Shown: positions 50,371 through 62,543 of the stretch, one piece after another
Layout: every line of letters begins with the position of its first letter
How positions within the stretch are numbered: position 1 is the first letter of the stretch
DNA from: Cerioporus squamosus
Taxonomy: Eukaryota > Basidiomycota > Agaricomycetes > Polyporales > Polyporaceae
Assembly (NCBI GenBank): GCA_022592435.1
Contig: JABYQS010000073.1
Coordinates: 115,521 to 179,520, forward strand
Reading direction: 5' to 3'
Length of the DNA stretch: 64,000 bases
Translations under genes and position numbers: made by a program
The notes under the pieces: generated by a model
Told to the model about the DNA's origin: nothing
Seen by the model: only the letters and a program-made list of their open reading frames with translations
Databases searched by the model: none

Positions 50371-51060
50371 AGTACCAAAGCTCTTGTCAGAACCGGCGAA
50401 CTTTCTGCAGCAAGTTCCGTCGACATACACGAGTGTCGCGACGTTGTCCTGCCAGTGTTCCCGACGGTGCCTGTTCCAGCCCCATGCCAAGCCAGCAAGT
50501 CGAACCAGCAACTCCAACCCGTCTGTCCAGCATCTCAGCCCAACTGGTCTCACGCAAGCTGAGAGTAGCAGGATGGTAGGCTTTGCAGCGACTCGGAAGC
50601 TTGTGAAGTGTCCCATATTGACGAACCGCTCCGGATGTACAGGTTATTGCACGACAACAGCGCTTCCTCCATAATCATGATACACGACGGGGAGGACGCG
50701 CTGCTGGTGGACATCACGCTCTGTCTGAGTGCCTTCAAGACCTCCTTGTGGCTCCGCGAGAGCAAGTCCCTCGTCGTGGTCCTCGGGTACCTCGAGCACC
50801 GTCCGGTACGTCGATGCCCTAGGGGCACCATTATTCTTCTGCTGAGGGATTAAAGAGCTGACGGCTGGCGGGTGCTACAGATAGCCTTGTCCTTGCCCGT
50901 CTTACACGCACACGCACCCGACGTGGCTGTCAACCCGCACCTCATCCTACGTGCCATCGTTGCAGAGGAGGCGCGTGACTTCGACATGGCACTGTGGAAC
51001 CATGCGATCCAAGCACGAGAGGACTGTGACAGACGCCAGGAAGACCGCAGGAGCGAATGA
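50371..51060 (+). CDS. Hypothetical protein, boundaries uncertain
   Basis: A plausible small gene. The 3' exons read SHIDEPLRMYRLLHDNSASS, IIMIHDGEDALLVDITLCLS, AFKTSLWLRESKSLVVVLGY and LEHRP (50611-50803). An intron with a gtacgt donor follows (50805-50880), then IALSLPVLHAHAPDVAVNPH, ILRAIVAEEARDFDMALWNH and a charged end QAREDCDRRQEDRRSE (stop 51058-51060). Sequence upstream of 50600 is proline/glutamine-rich and may hold the first exons. I recognise no family. It converges on the second Ted1/Cdc1 paralog 90 bases away. Confidence 0.42.
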
Positions 51061-51150
51061 GCGAATTTACAAGTCAAGACACAAGCGCTACACATATATT
51101 ACGATGCGGGCGTACAGATATACAACCAGGCCCGAATGGCGAAATTACTG

Positions 51151-53042
51151 TCACCAAACCCACCACACGATCCCTACGAACAACCCGAGCGGCGCCCATG
51201 CAGCCTCCCAGAGATCCCACATAGTTCCCTTCACCACACCCGCCCGTTTCCGCCGTTCGTCTTCTCGCTCTGGACCACTCCACAGAAATGCAGCTACGGG
51301 TCGCACTATCGAGAGGCGCGGGAGGACGATTCGTCGCCGGCTGCCCCCTAGGCTGAACGTCCACGACCACAGCCCATAGCGCGGGAACTCTTTGTTCCGC
51401 CATGCGCTCGGCGGCGGAAGGTCGTAGTCGACTTCATGACCATTACCGGCACTTGGGGCGAGGTGCACCGACTCTGGCGGCGAGCGAGCGGTCGTCGCGG
51501 TATGTCGGACGACGACCCGGTGGAGGTTGTACGTGAGGAGCACGATGAGGCTCAGGACGAAGAGCGGGATATACGCGGAGAGGTAGATGTGGAGCTGGTC
51601 GGGCAGCAAGCACGGGCGGTGCGCGAGGGACTGGCCGTCGTGGGCAGTGTGGGGAGGGATCAGGGACAGGAGCTGATAGCCGGGACGGCGGACACCCATC
51701 GCCATCGAGAAGGACTTGACGGTGACTTCGGGCACGGACGCGGGAGGCGACGGACGCTTACTGTCCGTCGAGGGTACCGTATGTACGTACTCGCAGTAGT
51801 CATGATCGTCTCCGCTGTGAACCCAGCTCAGCATATGCGTCAGCTTCGCGAAGACATAAACGGCGCACCTGAAGACAATCGCGGGACGAATGGTCTGCAG
51901 TAGGAACTGAGACGCTTGCGGGCTGAGGAGGTTCTGGTACCCGAGGCCTCTTCCCTGGCGAATGGTGCCGCGCTCACGGAGGGGCCCGCAAGACGCGCCT
52001 TCGGGCCGGGAGAGCGGGACATGGGTGAACAGAATCGGTCGTGTGCTCCCTGTCGCACCTTCCGGATCTGCGCCTATGAACCGGTGCCAGATGAGGATTG
52101 TCAGCATCCACGCTCAACGGCCGATAAGATTGAGCAGAAGAGGAAGACGGTTTGCGAAGGTTTTCATATCGTTCGGTTGACGTACGTTGTGCGAGAGATT
52201 GCACGAAGGCAATTGTGCGGTCGGGCCTTGCTTCCGCCCACTGTGCGTAAGACATGCCGGCAACGGCGCGTTCGCGGTCCTCGTCTACTAGGCCCGGTGC
52301 GTCTATCAGCCAGACTGTGTGGTTCGCGAGGATGATGCGTTGGTTGAGGACCCCGAAGTGAGCCGTGTACCGGTCCACGGCATGGTCGGAGAACTGATAT
52401 CTCGGTGAAGAGGTACCTAACCTGCATGACAGAGCATATGAGGGCAAGTCCAGATGGGGTAGTCAAAGAGAGTTTACCCGATATCGTGATTCCCCGGGAG
52501 GTAGTACACAGGGAGATCGTTGTCTGCGGCGAATATGTCCTTGAATCTTCGGAAATACGCCTCGTATCTGACATACCGGCGTTGTGGCATTGAATGGAAG
52601 ACAGAAGAGGTAGAGGGTGCTCACTCATCGTCAGACATAGCGTACCGCCCATTGTCCATCATGTCTCCGAGGAAGATGACCGCATGGGGATGACGTCGTA
52701 ACGCTGCACGCCAGCTCTTGCGAATATTGAGGTCAATGATGAACTGGCTGAGTCGCTGGAGCCACGGCGCGCGGTCCGGATACGAATGGCTGTCGGGAAT
52801 CTGGGGGTCTGCGACTACGAGCACATGCGTAGGCAGTGAAGTCGAGGGTTCCTACACAAGGTGTATAGCTGTTTCAATGAGCCTTCGCTCAGGAGGGTAT
52901 GCAAGGCACGCACCCGAGTCGCAAACGCGTCATCCGGCCATGAACAACTTGAGGTGTGGTGGTAGAACGTCCCGAGCTCGTACCAGGCGATAGCAAGCAG
53001 CCAGACAAGGCGTACTAGATTCACAAGCCGAGGATACATCAT
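51151..53042 (-). CDS. Ted1/Cdc1-type metallophosphoesterase, paralog 2
   Basis: Same family as 23891-26122 but with the motifs closer to the active Cdc1/Ted1/PGAP5 enzymes, which act on GPI-anchor ethanolamine phosphate in the ER. The start at 53042 gives a signal-anchor helix (LVNLVRLVWLLAIAWYELGT). Exon 2 begins EPSTSLPTHVLVVADPQIPD, then HAVIFLGDMMDNGRYAMSDD (GDxxDxGR intact), YLPGNHDIGLGTS (GNHD intact), HFGVLNQRIILANHTVWLID, PILFTHVPLSRPEGASCGPL, then RERGTIRQGRGLGYQN. A second helix (IYLSAYIPLFVLSLIVLLTY) and a last helix (WAPLGLFVGIVWWVW, stop 51151-51153) frame a shorter cytosolic loop than in paralog 1. Introns are short GT-AG. The active-site residues make this the likelier functional enzyme of the pair. 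Confidence 0.88.
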
Positions 53043-53356
53043 GGGGATGGTGTGGTGGTGCTAAGCCGGAGTTACAGGGAGAGCCAAACGTTCTTATAGC
53101 ATGTCGTCGGGCATAGAGCAAGGTGCGAAGGAGCGTGAATCAAGTGGGGGCCGAGTACTATGTATGTAGAGCGTCGAACTGCTGGCGGGGAACGCACAGG
53201 CGCAGGGAAGCTAGTAAGTAGGCGCTCTCGGGTGCCTGACGCGCTGATCGCGTTACCGTGGGAAAGGGAGCCACTGAAGCGCGACGCGTCGGTGCCCATA
53301 TGCGGTAATCCCCGCTTTCTCTCTTACCACCACGTTCTCTGGCTACACCAGGGGTT
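53043..53356. promoter_or_regulatory. Divergent promoter region
   Basis: 314 bases between the divergent starts of the metallophosphoesterase and the Rad5/HLTF-like gene. No TATA box is obvious. It presumably drives both. Confidence 0.5.
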
Positions 53357-56300
53357 ATGTCTAAGTTTCATGTGTTCGAGGTATGCATATATGCTGCTCT
53401 ACACGGCTTTGTGATGCTCAGTGTGTCCATAATCCAGTATAGCAAGAGCAGCCGCGCGACGTGCCATGGCCCGGCACCTTGCAAGGGCTCTCCGATCGAG
53501 TTGGGCTCGCTGAGATACGGCCAGGTTAGCGCAGGGAAGTACGGAGAGACTGTCGAGTGGCGGCACTGGTGAGAAGACGCGTCTCGTCTCGCTGCGCCTG
53601 TCATTGATTGACTTTTTGCCTCGCCCGGCACATCCCAGGGGGTGTGTGACGCCCGACATTCTCACGAAGCTCGCCGCCGTCAAGCTGGAGACTGTTCCTG
53701 GGTTCAGCAATCTCTAGTACGTGTCTTCCTTATGATGACGCGTTGTAGCAGTTTGTTGAGGCGCGTCGTACAGCCCCGCGGACCAGAACAAGATCAGAAT
53801 AGCGGTCAGTCTCCGACGCGTCGACTCCGCCGATGTTCCTGCTACGGCGAAGGATCCTGCGCTGTCAGCCCCAGGGCCAAGTCAGAAGAAGCGCAAGTTG
53901 CAATACGAAGCCTCGCTGAATGCGTCGCAGAACACACCGCCGAGCTCTTCGCAACCAAGCTCCTCGCAGCCTTCCTCTTCGCAACCTCTCCGACGCATCT
54001 CAGGTCCACCCCTGTCCCAGATCACGCAGACCGTCGAGGAACCTGAAGAGGATGTACCTGACGAAGAGAGCAGGGACGAACTCTATGTGATGCTGAAGAC
54101 GGCGATAGTGGGCGTGCGACATTACAAGGGTACGTGCTCTCTCATACTTATAGCGGCGGTGTTCCTCTCTGTATCGAGTCCATACACGCTGGACATACGG
54201 TGAACAATGGGTAAACATGATCAACACCTGTCCGGCTGTCGTATGGCGGGAAAACTTTCATTGCGGCGCGAAACTGCAACTCGGATGATGCTGGTCATAT
54301 TTAGTCATTTTCGCCTTGTATCCAGTATTATGTGCATACATGGGCACGTACTTTCGCTGCGTAAGCAGAAGCCCCGTTGTCAGATTGTTGACGTGTCGAT
54401 ACCAGGCATGGTTGGACCCGGAGAGGAGGTAATACTCGCTCGCCAACCGCAGAACCCGTATGATAGGTGCGTCTCCCACCTATAGTTGCCGTGGGACTGG
54501 CAGGAGCCAACATTTGTCTAGAAATGCCATCCAGGTGAAGAACATCGGAGGCACGCAGGTGCGTAGACTGTCTGCTACGCTCTCCGATACAGATACATAT
54601 CCGGAAAGCAGGTCGGTCACATACCACGCAATGTCGCCGCAAAGCTCGCGCCTCTCATGGATAGCAACTTAATCACTGTCGAAGGAGTCATGCACGAAGG
54701 CAACTGTAAGATTAGTCTCGCTTCTCGGTCCAATGCTTGTCTGATCCCCTACCAGTGGGCGGCGGCTTTGCGTACGAGCTCAGCATGTAAGTGGGGGCGC
54801 GATTGGTTCATGCGCAGAAGTCTGACACTATGCACAGGACCTTGAAGATTTACGGACCAGCGGACAAACGCAATATCCTAGAGCCGAAGCTTATCTGGGC
54901 TACTCCAGGGCAGCGCGGTTTTCCGAAGCCCACTGCCAACGGTACCCGCGCTGTACCCGGCGCGCCTGCCCCTCGCGCTACACCCGCTCCTGTACCATCC
55001 TACTCTCAAGCATACAAGCCGACTCCTGCACCGGCGTACTCTCAGCCCTACAAGTCGATGCCCGCGTCGAGTCAACAACGCCAAGCTGCCAATGCCGCCG
55101 CGCAGCAAGAAGCCATGCGCAGGCAACAGGAAGCTGCGCGGAAGCAGCAGGAAGCATTGGCGAAGGCTCAGGAGCTGAAACAGATCCTCGATAACCTCGA
55201 GAAGGTCAACGATGAGGGTCGGCGGGCTTCGCTCTTGGATACGCTATGCTCTGTCGACGACGTCCTTGGTTTACCCGTGCACCCGAACCCTCCCGGTATT
55301 ACAACCGGGGAGCTTAAGGTCAACTTGCTCAAGCATCAGGTATATATGCTACAAGATGAGTATATGCGAGCCCCTAACCGTGTGCGTGCAGAGCCAAGCC
55401 CTCCAGTGGTGTATCGAGCGCGAATACCCTGTCTTGCCTAAGCAAGAGAGCGACAAACCAGTGCAATTTTGGCAGTATCGCGTAGGGAACAAGGTAAGTA
55501 TCGTTCGGCTCGACTGCTCTCGAAACATCGCTGAGTACGATTTGTACAGGCATACTATTATAACAGTGAGAAGAAGTTTCATGGCAGAAAGTCCCCCAGC
55601 TGACGAAGTGCTGTAGTCGCTACCAAGACGCCACAGGAAGCTGCGCCCGTGCTCGGAAGAGGAGCTTTGTGCGCCGACAGTATGGGTCTAGGGAAGACCC
55701 TGACCATGCTCGCCTTGATCTTGGCTACTAAATCTGACATCCCACTTGACCAATCTAACTCGACTCTTATCGGTAAGTCACTCACGCCTTTGAAAAGAAC
55801 CACAGTTCATTAACGCGACGCACCAATGCAGTCGTGCCTCTCTCTGTCATGTCCAACTGGGAGAAGCAGATTGAAGACCACGTCAAGCCCGGCGCGCTCA
55901 GTTATTGCGTGTATTACGGGAAGAATCGAGATTTAACCCCGACAGAGCTGAAGAGATACGACGTCGTGATCACTACATATCAGACGGTCACGGGTGAGCA
56001 TAACTTGAGTGCGGCGGGGACGAGTGGCCCACCCGCCACGAAGAAGCAGAAGGTGGACAAGGGCCTGTTTGACGTGGCGTGGAAGGTACAGGATTTTCGC
56101 CCTACCTAGCGGCGACTTTCTCATAATAATTTCACTCATTGCATACAGCGTATCATCCTCGACGAAGGCCATAACATCCGTAACCCCAGGACGAAGATGG
56201 CGAAGGCAGTCTGCGCCCTCACTGCTCAGCGCCGCTGGGTGTTGTCCGGTACCCCGATTGTGAGTCTGACATAGGTTTGACATACGAGTCTATCACTGAC

Positions 56301-58899
56301 CTTTCGTGCCCGTCACCAGATTAACTCACCGAAGGTACATCCTTGGATCCAAGAATTGTCGGAGTACTGACACCACCCACAGGATCTGGGGTCCATCCTC
56401 ACGTTCCTGAGGATTTGTCGACCTTTGGATAGCGAGGACTTTTACAAGCGTATGGTTCTTCGTCCCCTTAAGGACGGCAACCCTGCCGGCGCCGAACTTC
56501 TACGGGTGCGACTTGCCTGCGCACCGACTAGCCATAATTATTGAATTCCTTGAATGGCGGTGCAGGCGCTGATGAGCCATATCTGCATACGGCGTACCAA
56601 AGAGGCGAGTATACGGTCCCGGGCTTCGCGCTGCAATGGCTGACACGTCAACCTGCAGATGCAAGACAAGGATGGCAACGCGCTAGTGCCGCTACCGCCT
56701 GTAGGCGTCGAACTCCATTGATGTCCCACTATCACTCATACTCTCTGCACTAGGTCGATATCACGGTAGTCCCGGTCACGTTGACGCCGCAGGCGAGAGT
56801 ACGTTCGACACTGGCTTTCATTGCTCCCAATTAGCCTCTAACGCACAGTAGGAGCTGTACGACGCCGTGGAACAACTTTCCAAGGAGCGCGTCGGAAATC
56901 TCATCCAGCAACATGGCTCTATCAACGCCGCTGCTGTATGTACTTATCTGTAAACAATAGGCTTGTTGCTGACCATTCCTCAGGTTCAATCCAATGTCTT
57001 GAGTCTGCTCACTCGCATGCGTCAGCTAGCTCTGCACCCCGGGCTGCTTCCTCCCAACTACCTAGAGCAGCTGCGATCTGCTGATCATAACGATGAGGGA
57101 GCTCCAGCCCCGGTCCAGATCACTGGTCAGGACAAAATCCGTTTGCAGAACATCCTCGCTCAGGCCATCGAGGACTGCGAGGAGTGCCCCATCTGCTTCG
57201 GCATCCTGAATGAGCCTCGCATCACGTACTGCGGACATATGTTCTGTCTGCCTTGGTGAGTTCATCCCATGTATGCGTGATATGCGTTATTTTGACGATG
57301 TGTAGCATCACCGAGGTTCTCACCCGCGATCCGAAGTGCCCTATGGTAGGCATCGTTCTACTTGCTTCTTGTATTGATCTGACCTGCTTCTGTAGGACCG
57401 ACGCCCGTTGGGACTGCCACAATTGGTGGAACCTCCACCTCCAACGGACCTGACGCAAGCCCCCATACGATTCGACGACAATGAGATAGAGGATGACAGT
57501 GACCTTCGGAGCGGGTCCTCGGCCAAGATCGACCAGCTTGTCACGCTTTTGAGGCTCACTCCGGAGACCGACAAGTCGCTCGTGTTTTCCCAGTTCACTT
57601 CGTTCTTGGACAAGGTAAGTGCACGGAACGTGGTTACCTTTAACATGAGCTCAACCGGGTTGGCAGATTGCGGAGACACTAGACAAGGAAGGGTATGTTT
57701 GGGGTACCTTGCTGCTACAATTTGCTGCTGATTCCCTAGTAGCATTCCTTATGTTCGCTTCGACGGCAAGATGTCTGCTCGTCGTCGGCAGGAAACTATC
57801 GCCCGCTTTTCCGTCCCCATTGAAGCCGATGCGTCTGCCCCCGTCCTCAGCCAGGCCCCATCTTACAGCCAAGCTACAGCGCCGCCATTTAGTCAACCTA
57901 CAGAGTCGGCCTCATCGCAGCGCTCGTCCCGTCGTCGCAGCCGCGCTACCCAGTCTACGGTCATTGACGACATCTTCAACGATGACAACGACAAGGACGA
58001 CGACTTCGTCATGAGTGACGATGACCAAGATGACGACGACGACTTTATCGACGACGAGGATGACGACGCGCCCCCTCGCACACAGTCGAAGAAGGGTAAG
58101 GCCAAGCCCAAGGGTACGAAGAAGGCCAGCCTCCCCAGTACGCCTGCGCTGGACAGCACGCAGTTCGACGACGTCAACCCGCGCGTCATGCTCATTTCGT
58201 TGAAAGCTGGCGCGTTGGGGCTGAATCTTACTGTCGCGAACAATGTCTATTTGTAAGTGAAGTCAGGCAACGCTTTGTCTATTATCTGACTCACGTTACC
58301 GCTTCGCAGGATGGATCCGTAAGCGCGTTCGCATTATGTATGACTGTTCATGCGCTGAGTCGAAACGTTAGGTGGTGGCAGGAGGGCATCGAGTCGCAAG
58401 CTATCGATCGTTGCAATCGGTGAGTCCTATGCTTGGGAATAAATACGTGTCCATTCATAGATGGTCTTGTAGTATCGGTCAGAAGAAGCCTGTGCATGTC
58501 TACCAGTTGATCGCGGAGAACACAGTCGAATCAAAGGTAAGAGACCCAGCAATGCCGTCCCCTCGTCCTATTCTCATCCTGCCTGCAGGTCATTGAGATA
58601 CAAGAGAAGAAAAAGAAGCTCATCACGGAGGTGACTACCTTCAGGTTCGCTTCCGTGTCTTTAACCTCACTTTCTTTTCCTGCAGGCGTTCTCTGGCATC
58701 AAGAACACAGAGACCCAGCGTCAGAAGAAGGAAGCCCGTCTGCAAGGTGAGCGATCTCAAATTGGCTGCGGCATATCGGTGCAGTATACTAAGTAGTGGT
58801 GACGCAGAGCTTGTCGAGCTATTCGGCCTCCGGAGACAAGATGCAACTCAAGGTGGTGCGACCTCGTCCCAGAGTACCCTCGATGCTTGGCGTGCTTAA
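53357..58899 (+). CDS. Rad5/HLTF-type SNF2 translocase with PARP-type finger, HIRAN and RING
   Basis: Members of this group bind stalled replication forks, remodel them, and polyubiquitinate PCNA. Start 53357: MSKFHVFE, then an intron and a PARP-type zinc finger, [44 protein letters not shown] (53447-53700). After a serine/glutamine linker comes a HIRAN domain ([68 protein letters not shown]). Helicase motifs are [49 protein letters not shown] and RWVLSGTPI, with C-terminal [26 protein letters not shown] and [15 protein letters not shown]. The RING is [20 protein letters not shown], then [20 protein letters not shown], inserted between helicase halves as in Rad5. It ends [11 protein letters not shown] (stop 58897-58899). 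About 25 short introns; one at about 56606-56663 appears GC-AG. Confidence 0.9.
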
Positions 58900-60556
58900 A
58901 GTCGAGCGAAGCCTTTCTTGCTGCACATATCAATGTTACACTAATTGTAATGCTTCAGCTAGCGGTAACCAGTGCTAGTGTATACCGTACCAGACTCAAG
59001 GTCATATTAGGCTATCTTGGATTTGCACATGATCTTACACTGAAATTCGCGTTTTCCACGTCATCGGTCAAGTTTTCCGCATCCCCTGGATCCTCGGAAC
59101 GATTTGTATGAGTGCACGATCTTCGGGTGTCGAGAACTTCCACCGTTGGTTATGGGGCGACACACTACATGCACCGAGCCAACGTTAACCTTATTGCAAG
59201 CTTCCTCTTCACAGCTGCGCAGCCTCACTGTATACTGTCCTAAGATACAGTCGCAGTCAGACGTTGTTCTGGACAAAGCCTCGACGGAGGGGCATGAGAA
59301 TAGCCGGCAACTGAGGATAGACTTCGCAGAGGCCAGGATGCACAAGTCACGTACAGACGAAGCCATCCCTCATCGACAACGACCGCAGGCGATACTAATA
59401 GCAACGTTAACCTTCACAAGGCGTGTGAGCATGTGGATGCTTGTCGATAGGAGTCGATGCGCGAAGCGCAGCATACTGTATAACAGACTTTACGAAGTCT
59501 GACCTGCAGACCGTCCCGTGCACGACAGGGTGATAAAGCTACTGCGCATGCACCAGACCTACACGTTGCCCGTCCGAACCGCGCACGGCCCTGCAGCAGC
59601 TCCAACGCTCACGATAGCATGGCCCGACGAAGAGCGGGCTCGGATAAAAGCCGACTTCTCGGGTGATGGGCACCCTGCCACGAACGACTGCACCGACGCT
59701 CGGTAGTTCAACAGAACCAGTCGTTCGAACGGTCGAAGATGCTCATCATCCCAGAACGGCGCTGCGATCCATCCGACCACGCGGAGCCCCCGGCGAGAAG
59801 ACGCATGTCATAAATGCAGAAGCACGCCTTGCGTCGAAGTAAGTCCGAAGCTGCCGGAAGGCCCACGTCGAGAGCGGGACGTCACGTCGGCGGCGATTCC
59901 AGCGACGCGTCACGGTCTTGGTCCTGTCTGGCCGCGCAAGAGATATGCCTGCGATGCCGTCATGCACGCAATTGAGAGCAGACAGGACTCACAGGAGTGG
60001 CAGGCCTCGATGCGTGATCCGTGGTTCGCATGCGCGCCAGAATGTCGGAGTTCGCTCCGGGCAAACCACCTGGTAGTGCGTTTGCAGTGAGGCCTGGTGA
60101 GGCAGCTGCCGGGCTTGTCTGACCGCTACTCTGCCACCACGCAACAACTGGCGTGGTCGCGCCGTACTGTCGGATAGCGAGATATCGTCGTGGCCTACCC
60201 ACAGAGGACGGTTGCGGGCGATGTCGCCATGGGGAGTGGTTGGAGGCGCATGAACAGAGTTGGTGTCGCGTCCAGGTGACCTCTACGCGATAAGGCTCAG
60301 CATACGTTATGTCAAACAGTCTCCGACCTTCGTCTGTGCGTTTCAAATCGTATAGTGCAGGTCCAGATTACAGTAGCGGATAAATATAAGCGAAGCAAAG
60401 GGTCGCGAGTCCAATCTAACCTATGATGCGAATGTCCGTCCTGAGATGATCCCGCGCGTCAGAAGCGAACTCAGAAGAACGACGACCACGACGTGCACGC
60501 ACCGGATGCCACTCCAACAGCGTCTTGACCGACACTTGGGATGTTGGATCACAGCA
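58900..60556. other. Intergenic region without a confident gene
   Basis: About 1.65 kb between two convergent genes. The small frames on both strands (59104-59502 plus, 59960-60346 minus) are not recognised. No repeat or RNA gene is seen. Confidence 0.45.
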
Positions 60557-62045
60557 TCATCTGCGCTGTTTCGCGCGGATGACCCTGTCATATGACTCCG
60601 CGATCGGGTTCCGATATGCGAGCACGGTGAGGTGTGCGCTGAGATACGGCGGAGGAAGTAGCGGATGAATGGCCTCCAGAGCGGCGGTCTGCTCTTGGGG
60701 CGGAAAGTGTGATGTGAACGTGATGGGTGTGCGAGGCGGAGATGGCGTAGAACGCAGGGCAAAGTTCGTCAGAGCCGCTATGGAAGAGCTAGAAGATATC
60801 GTGGAGAGCGTCCGTTGCCGATCGTGGTTAGATCGGTTGGAGAGCTTCTCGCTGGCGGAAGACTGGACGGGCATGGTCGCACTCGACGCGACCGAAGATG
60901 TGGATGTGCGCCGGAGCTGCCTGTGCGCAGGAGATGATGATGAAGGGGAAGAGAGGCTCGGCGATGCTGACGTCGTCCGTATGCTGCTGGGGGAGACAGC
61001 TCGATGGCTCGTAGGGGAGGAAGATGCGGTTGACATCTGCCCAGAAGCCGCGTCCGGCAGCACCGTCGCTAGAGGGGCAAGAGGGGCGGGCTTTGCCGCA
61101 AAGCCCTGGCCATACGAATGCCCGCGTATTAGCGGATGTGGTCTCAGAGTAGGGGAAGTGACGGAATGCGTAGACGGCGGTCGGGTCATGGACTGTCGCT
61201 TGTATGATGAATCAATGTCAGGAGACCGGCGAGGGGGAGAGTGCGTCTCAGAGCGCGCTTTGCTGACGGGAGGCGTCGGGCTCGAGATCTGGATAGCTAC
61301 TTGCGGACGCTGCTGCTCGCTCGGCCGAGACGAAGACTCGGACTGCAGCGGCTTCTGCTCATGTAGCGCGTAATCGCGCGCAGTTGGAACGAGAGGGAGT
61401 TGGTGGGGACGTGCAGTATCAACACGAGGCAGAGAAGGGGGGACCGCCTTCGGGGTAGCGGCATCGTGACCAGATGTGGCGTTCACCTGAGCCTGCTGAG
61501 CAGATTGTACGGGCGCAGCCTGGGCTGCAGTCCGAGGTTTAGCTTGCTCGATCGGTGTAGTCTCCGCGTCAGAATCGATGTTTGGTGTCGCGGCGCCACT
61601 TTCACTTGAGACCCACTCATCGTCATCCTCGCCCTCATCCGGACTAGAGATGGAGAAGTCGACCTTCTGTTTGGCACCATTCTGCTTCGCGGCGGTATTG
61701 GGGGTGGGCGCCCGACGTATGGCCGCAGGCTGGAGGTTCTCGCGCGAGTGCACGCGGATGCCGCTGTTGGACCGCATGAACTGAGCATTTGCAGCTCGTG
61801 CATTGGGCTGTACGTGGCGCATAGAAAAGAGGGCGCATGAGGCGGCTGCGAGCAGATCGTCGTGCATGGGCTGGACGCACCTCGTGATGGAAGTGGGCAG
61901 ACTTCTTGGCTTTATCAGCGACTCTGGGGGGCGGGGGGTCCTTCTGGGTAATTTGGAGATTGAGACCGAGCTTGGAAGAGCCTCCAGAAGAAGTGCGCGA
62001 GTGAGAGCGGACCTGGCCGCTGGGTCTGTGAGCTTTCGCGGGCAT
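60557..62045 (-). CDS. Serine/proline-rich protein of unknown function
   Basis: The start at 62045 gives MPAKAHRPSGQVRSHSRTSS, then SKLGLNLQITQKDPPPPRVA and DKAKKSAHFHHE. An intron (about 61879-61808, gtgcgt...gtacag) leads to PNARAANAQFMRSNSGIRVH. The next block, KVDFSISSPDEGEDDDEWVS followed by SESGAATPN, is an acidic signature I associate with fungal regulators near nitrogen/TOR signalling, but I cannot name the family firmly. Most of the protein is serine/proline/threonine-rich and probably disordered (SSPSSSSPAHRQLRRTSTSS). The end LEAIHPLLPPPYLSAHLTVL, AYRNPIAESYDRVIRAKQRR is compact and looks conserved; stop 60557-60559. Length about 470 residues. A phosphorylated scaffold is a guess from composition. 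Confidence 0.72.
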
Positions 62046-62543
62046 TGTCGTGGTGGATGAGGGTGAACAGGCAACCACAGGCACAGCGGGCCCGGTCCCA
62101 AAGCTCACGGCGCCTCCTGCTTACCCGGACTCCGCACCCCGAACCGCCGCGGCCAATCTGCGCATGTTCATTTTACGTCCTTGTCCTCCTGCATGTCGCC
62201 GTCTGCAGCTGCGAGCAACATTCTGCGTCGGTATGTCCATGCATTGCATCAGTACTCAGTACAGATCAGCCCTTGTAGGTGCCACCAGACAGACACTAGG
62301 TCAGAAGAACTTGGTCAACGTTTTGTGGCTCCGCAAACTTCGGCTGCTCAGCAGAAGCCGCCCATATCGGGCAACTCACGTGGGAGAAACGCAGAAGCGC
62401 AAGAATTTGCAGAAGCGCTCATGTGTGCTACTGGTTGCCTCTGCTCCTCCCGTTTGCTCTGTCTTCGACCGCATTTGCTCAAGTGCGGGGATCGCACCGC
62501 TAAGGAACCAATTGCCGTTGACTACATCAAAGAGTAAATCAAG
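62046..62543. promoter_or_regulatory. Divergent promoter region
   Basis: 498 bases between the divergent serine-rich protein gene and the UTP6 gene. No conserved frame or TATA box is seen. Confidence 0.45.
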
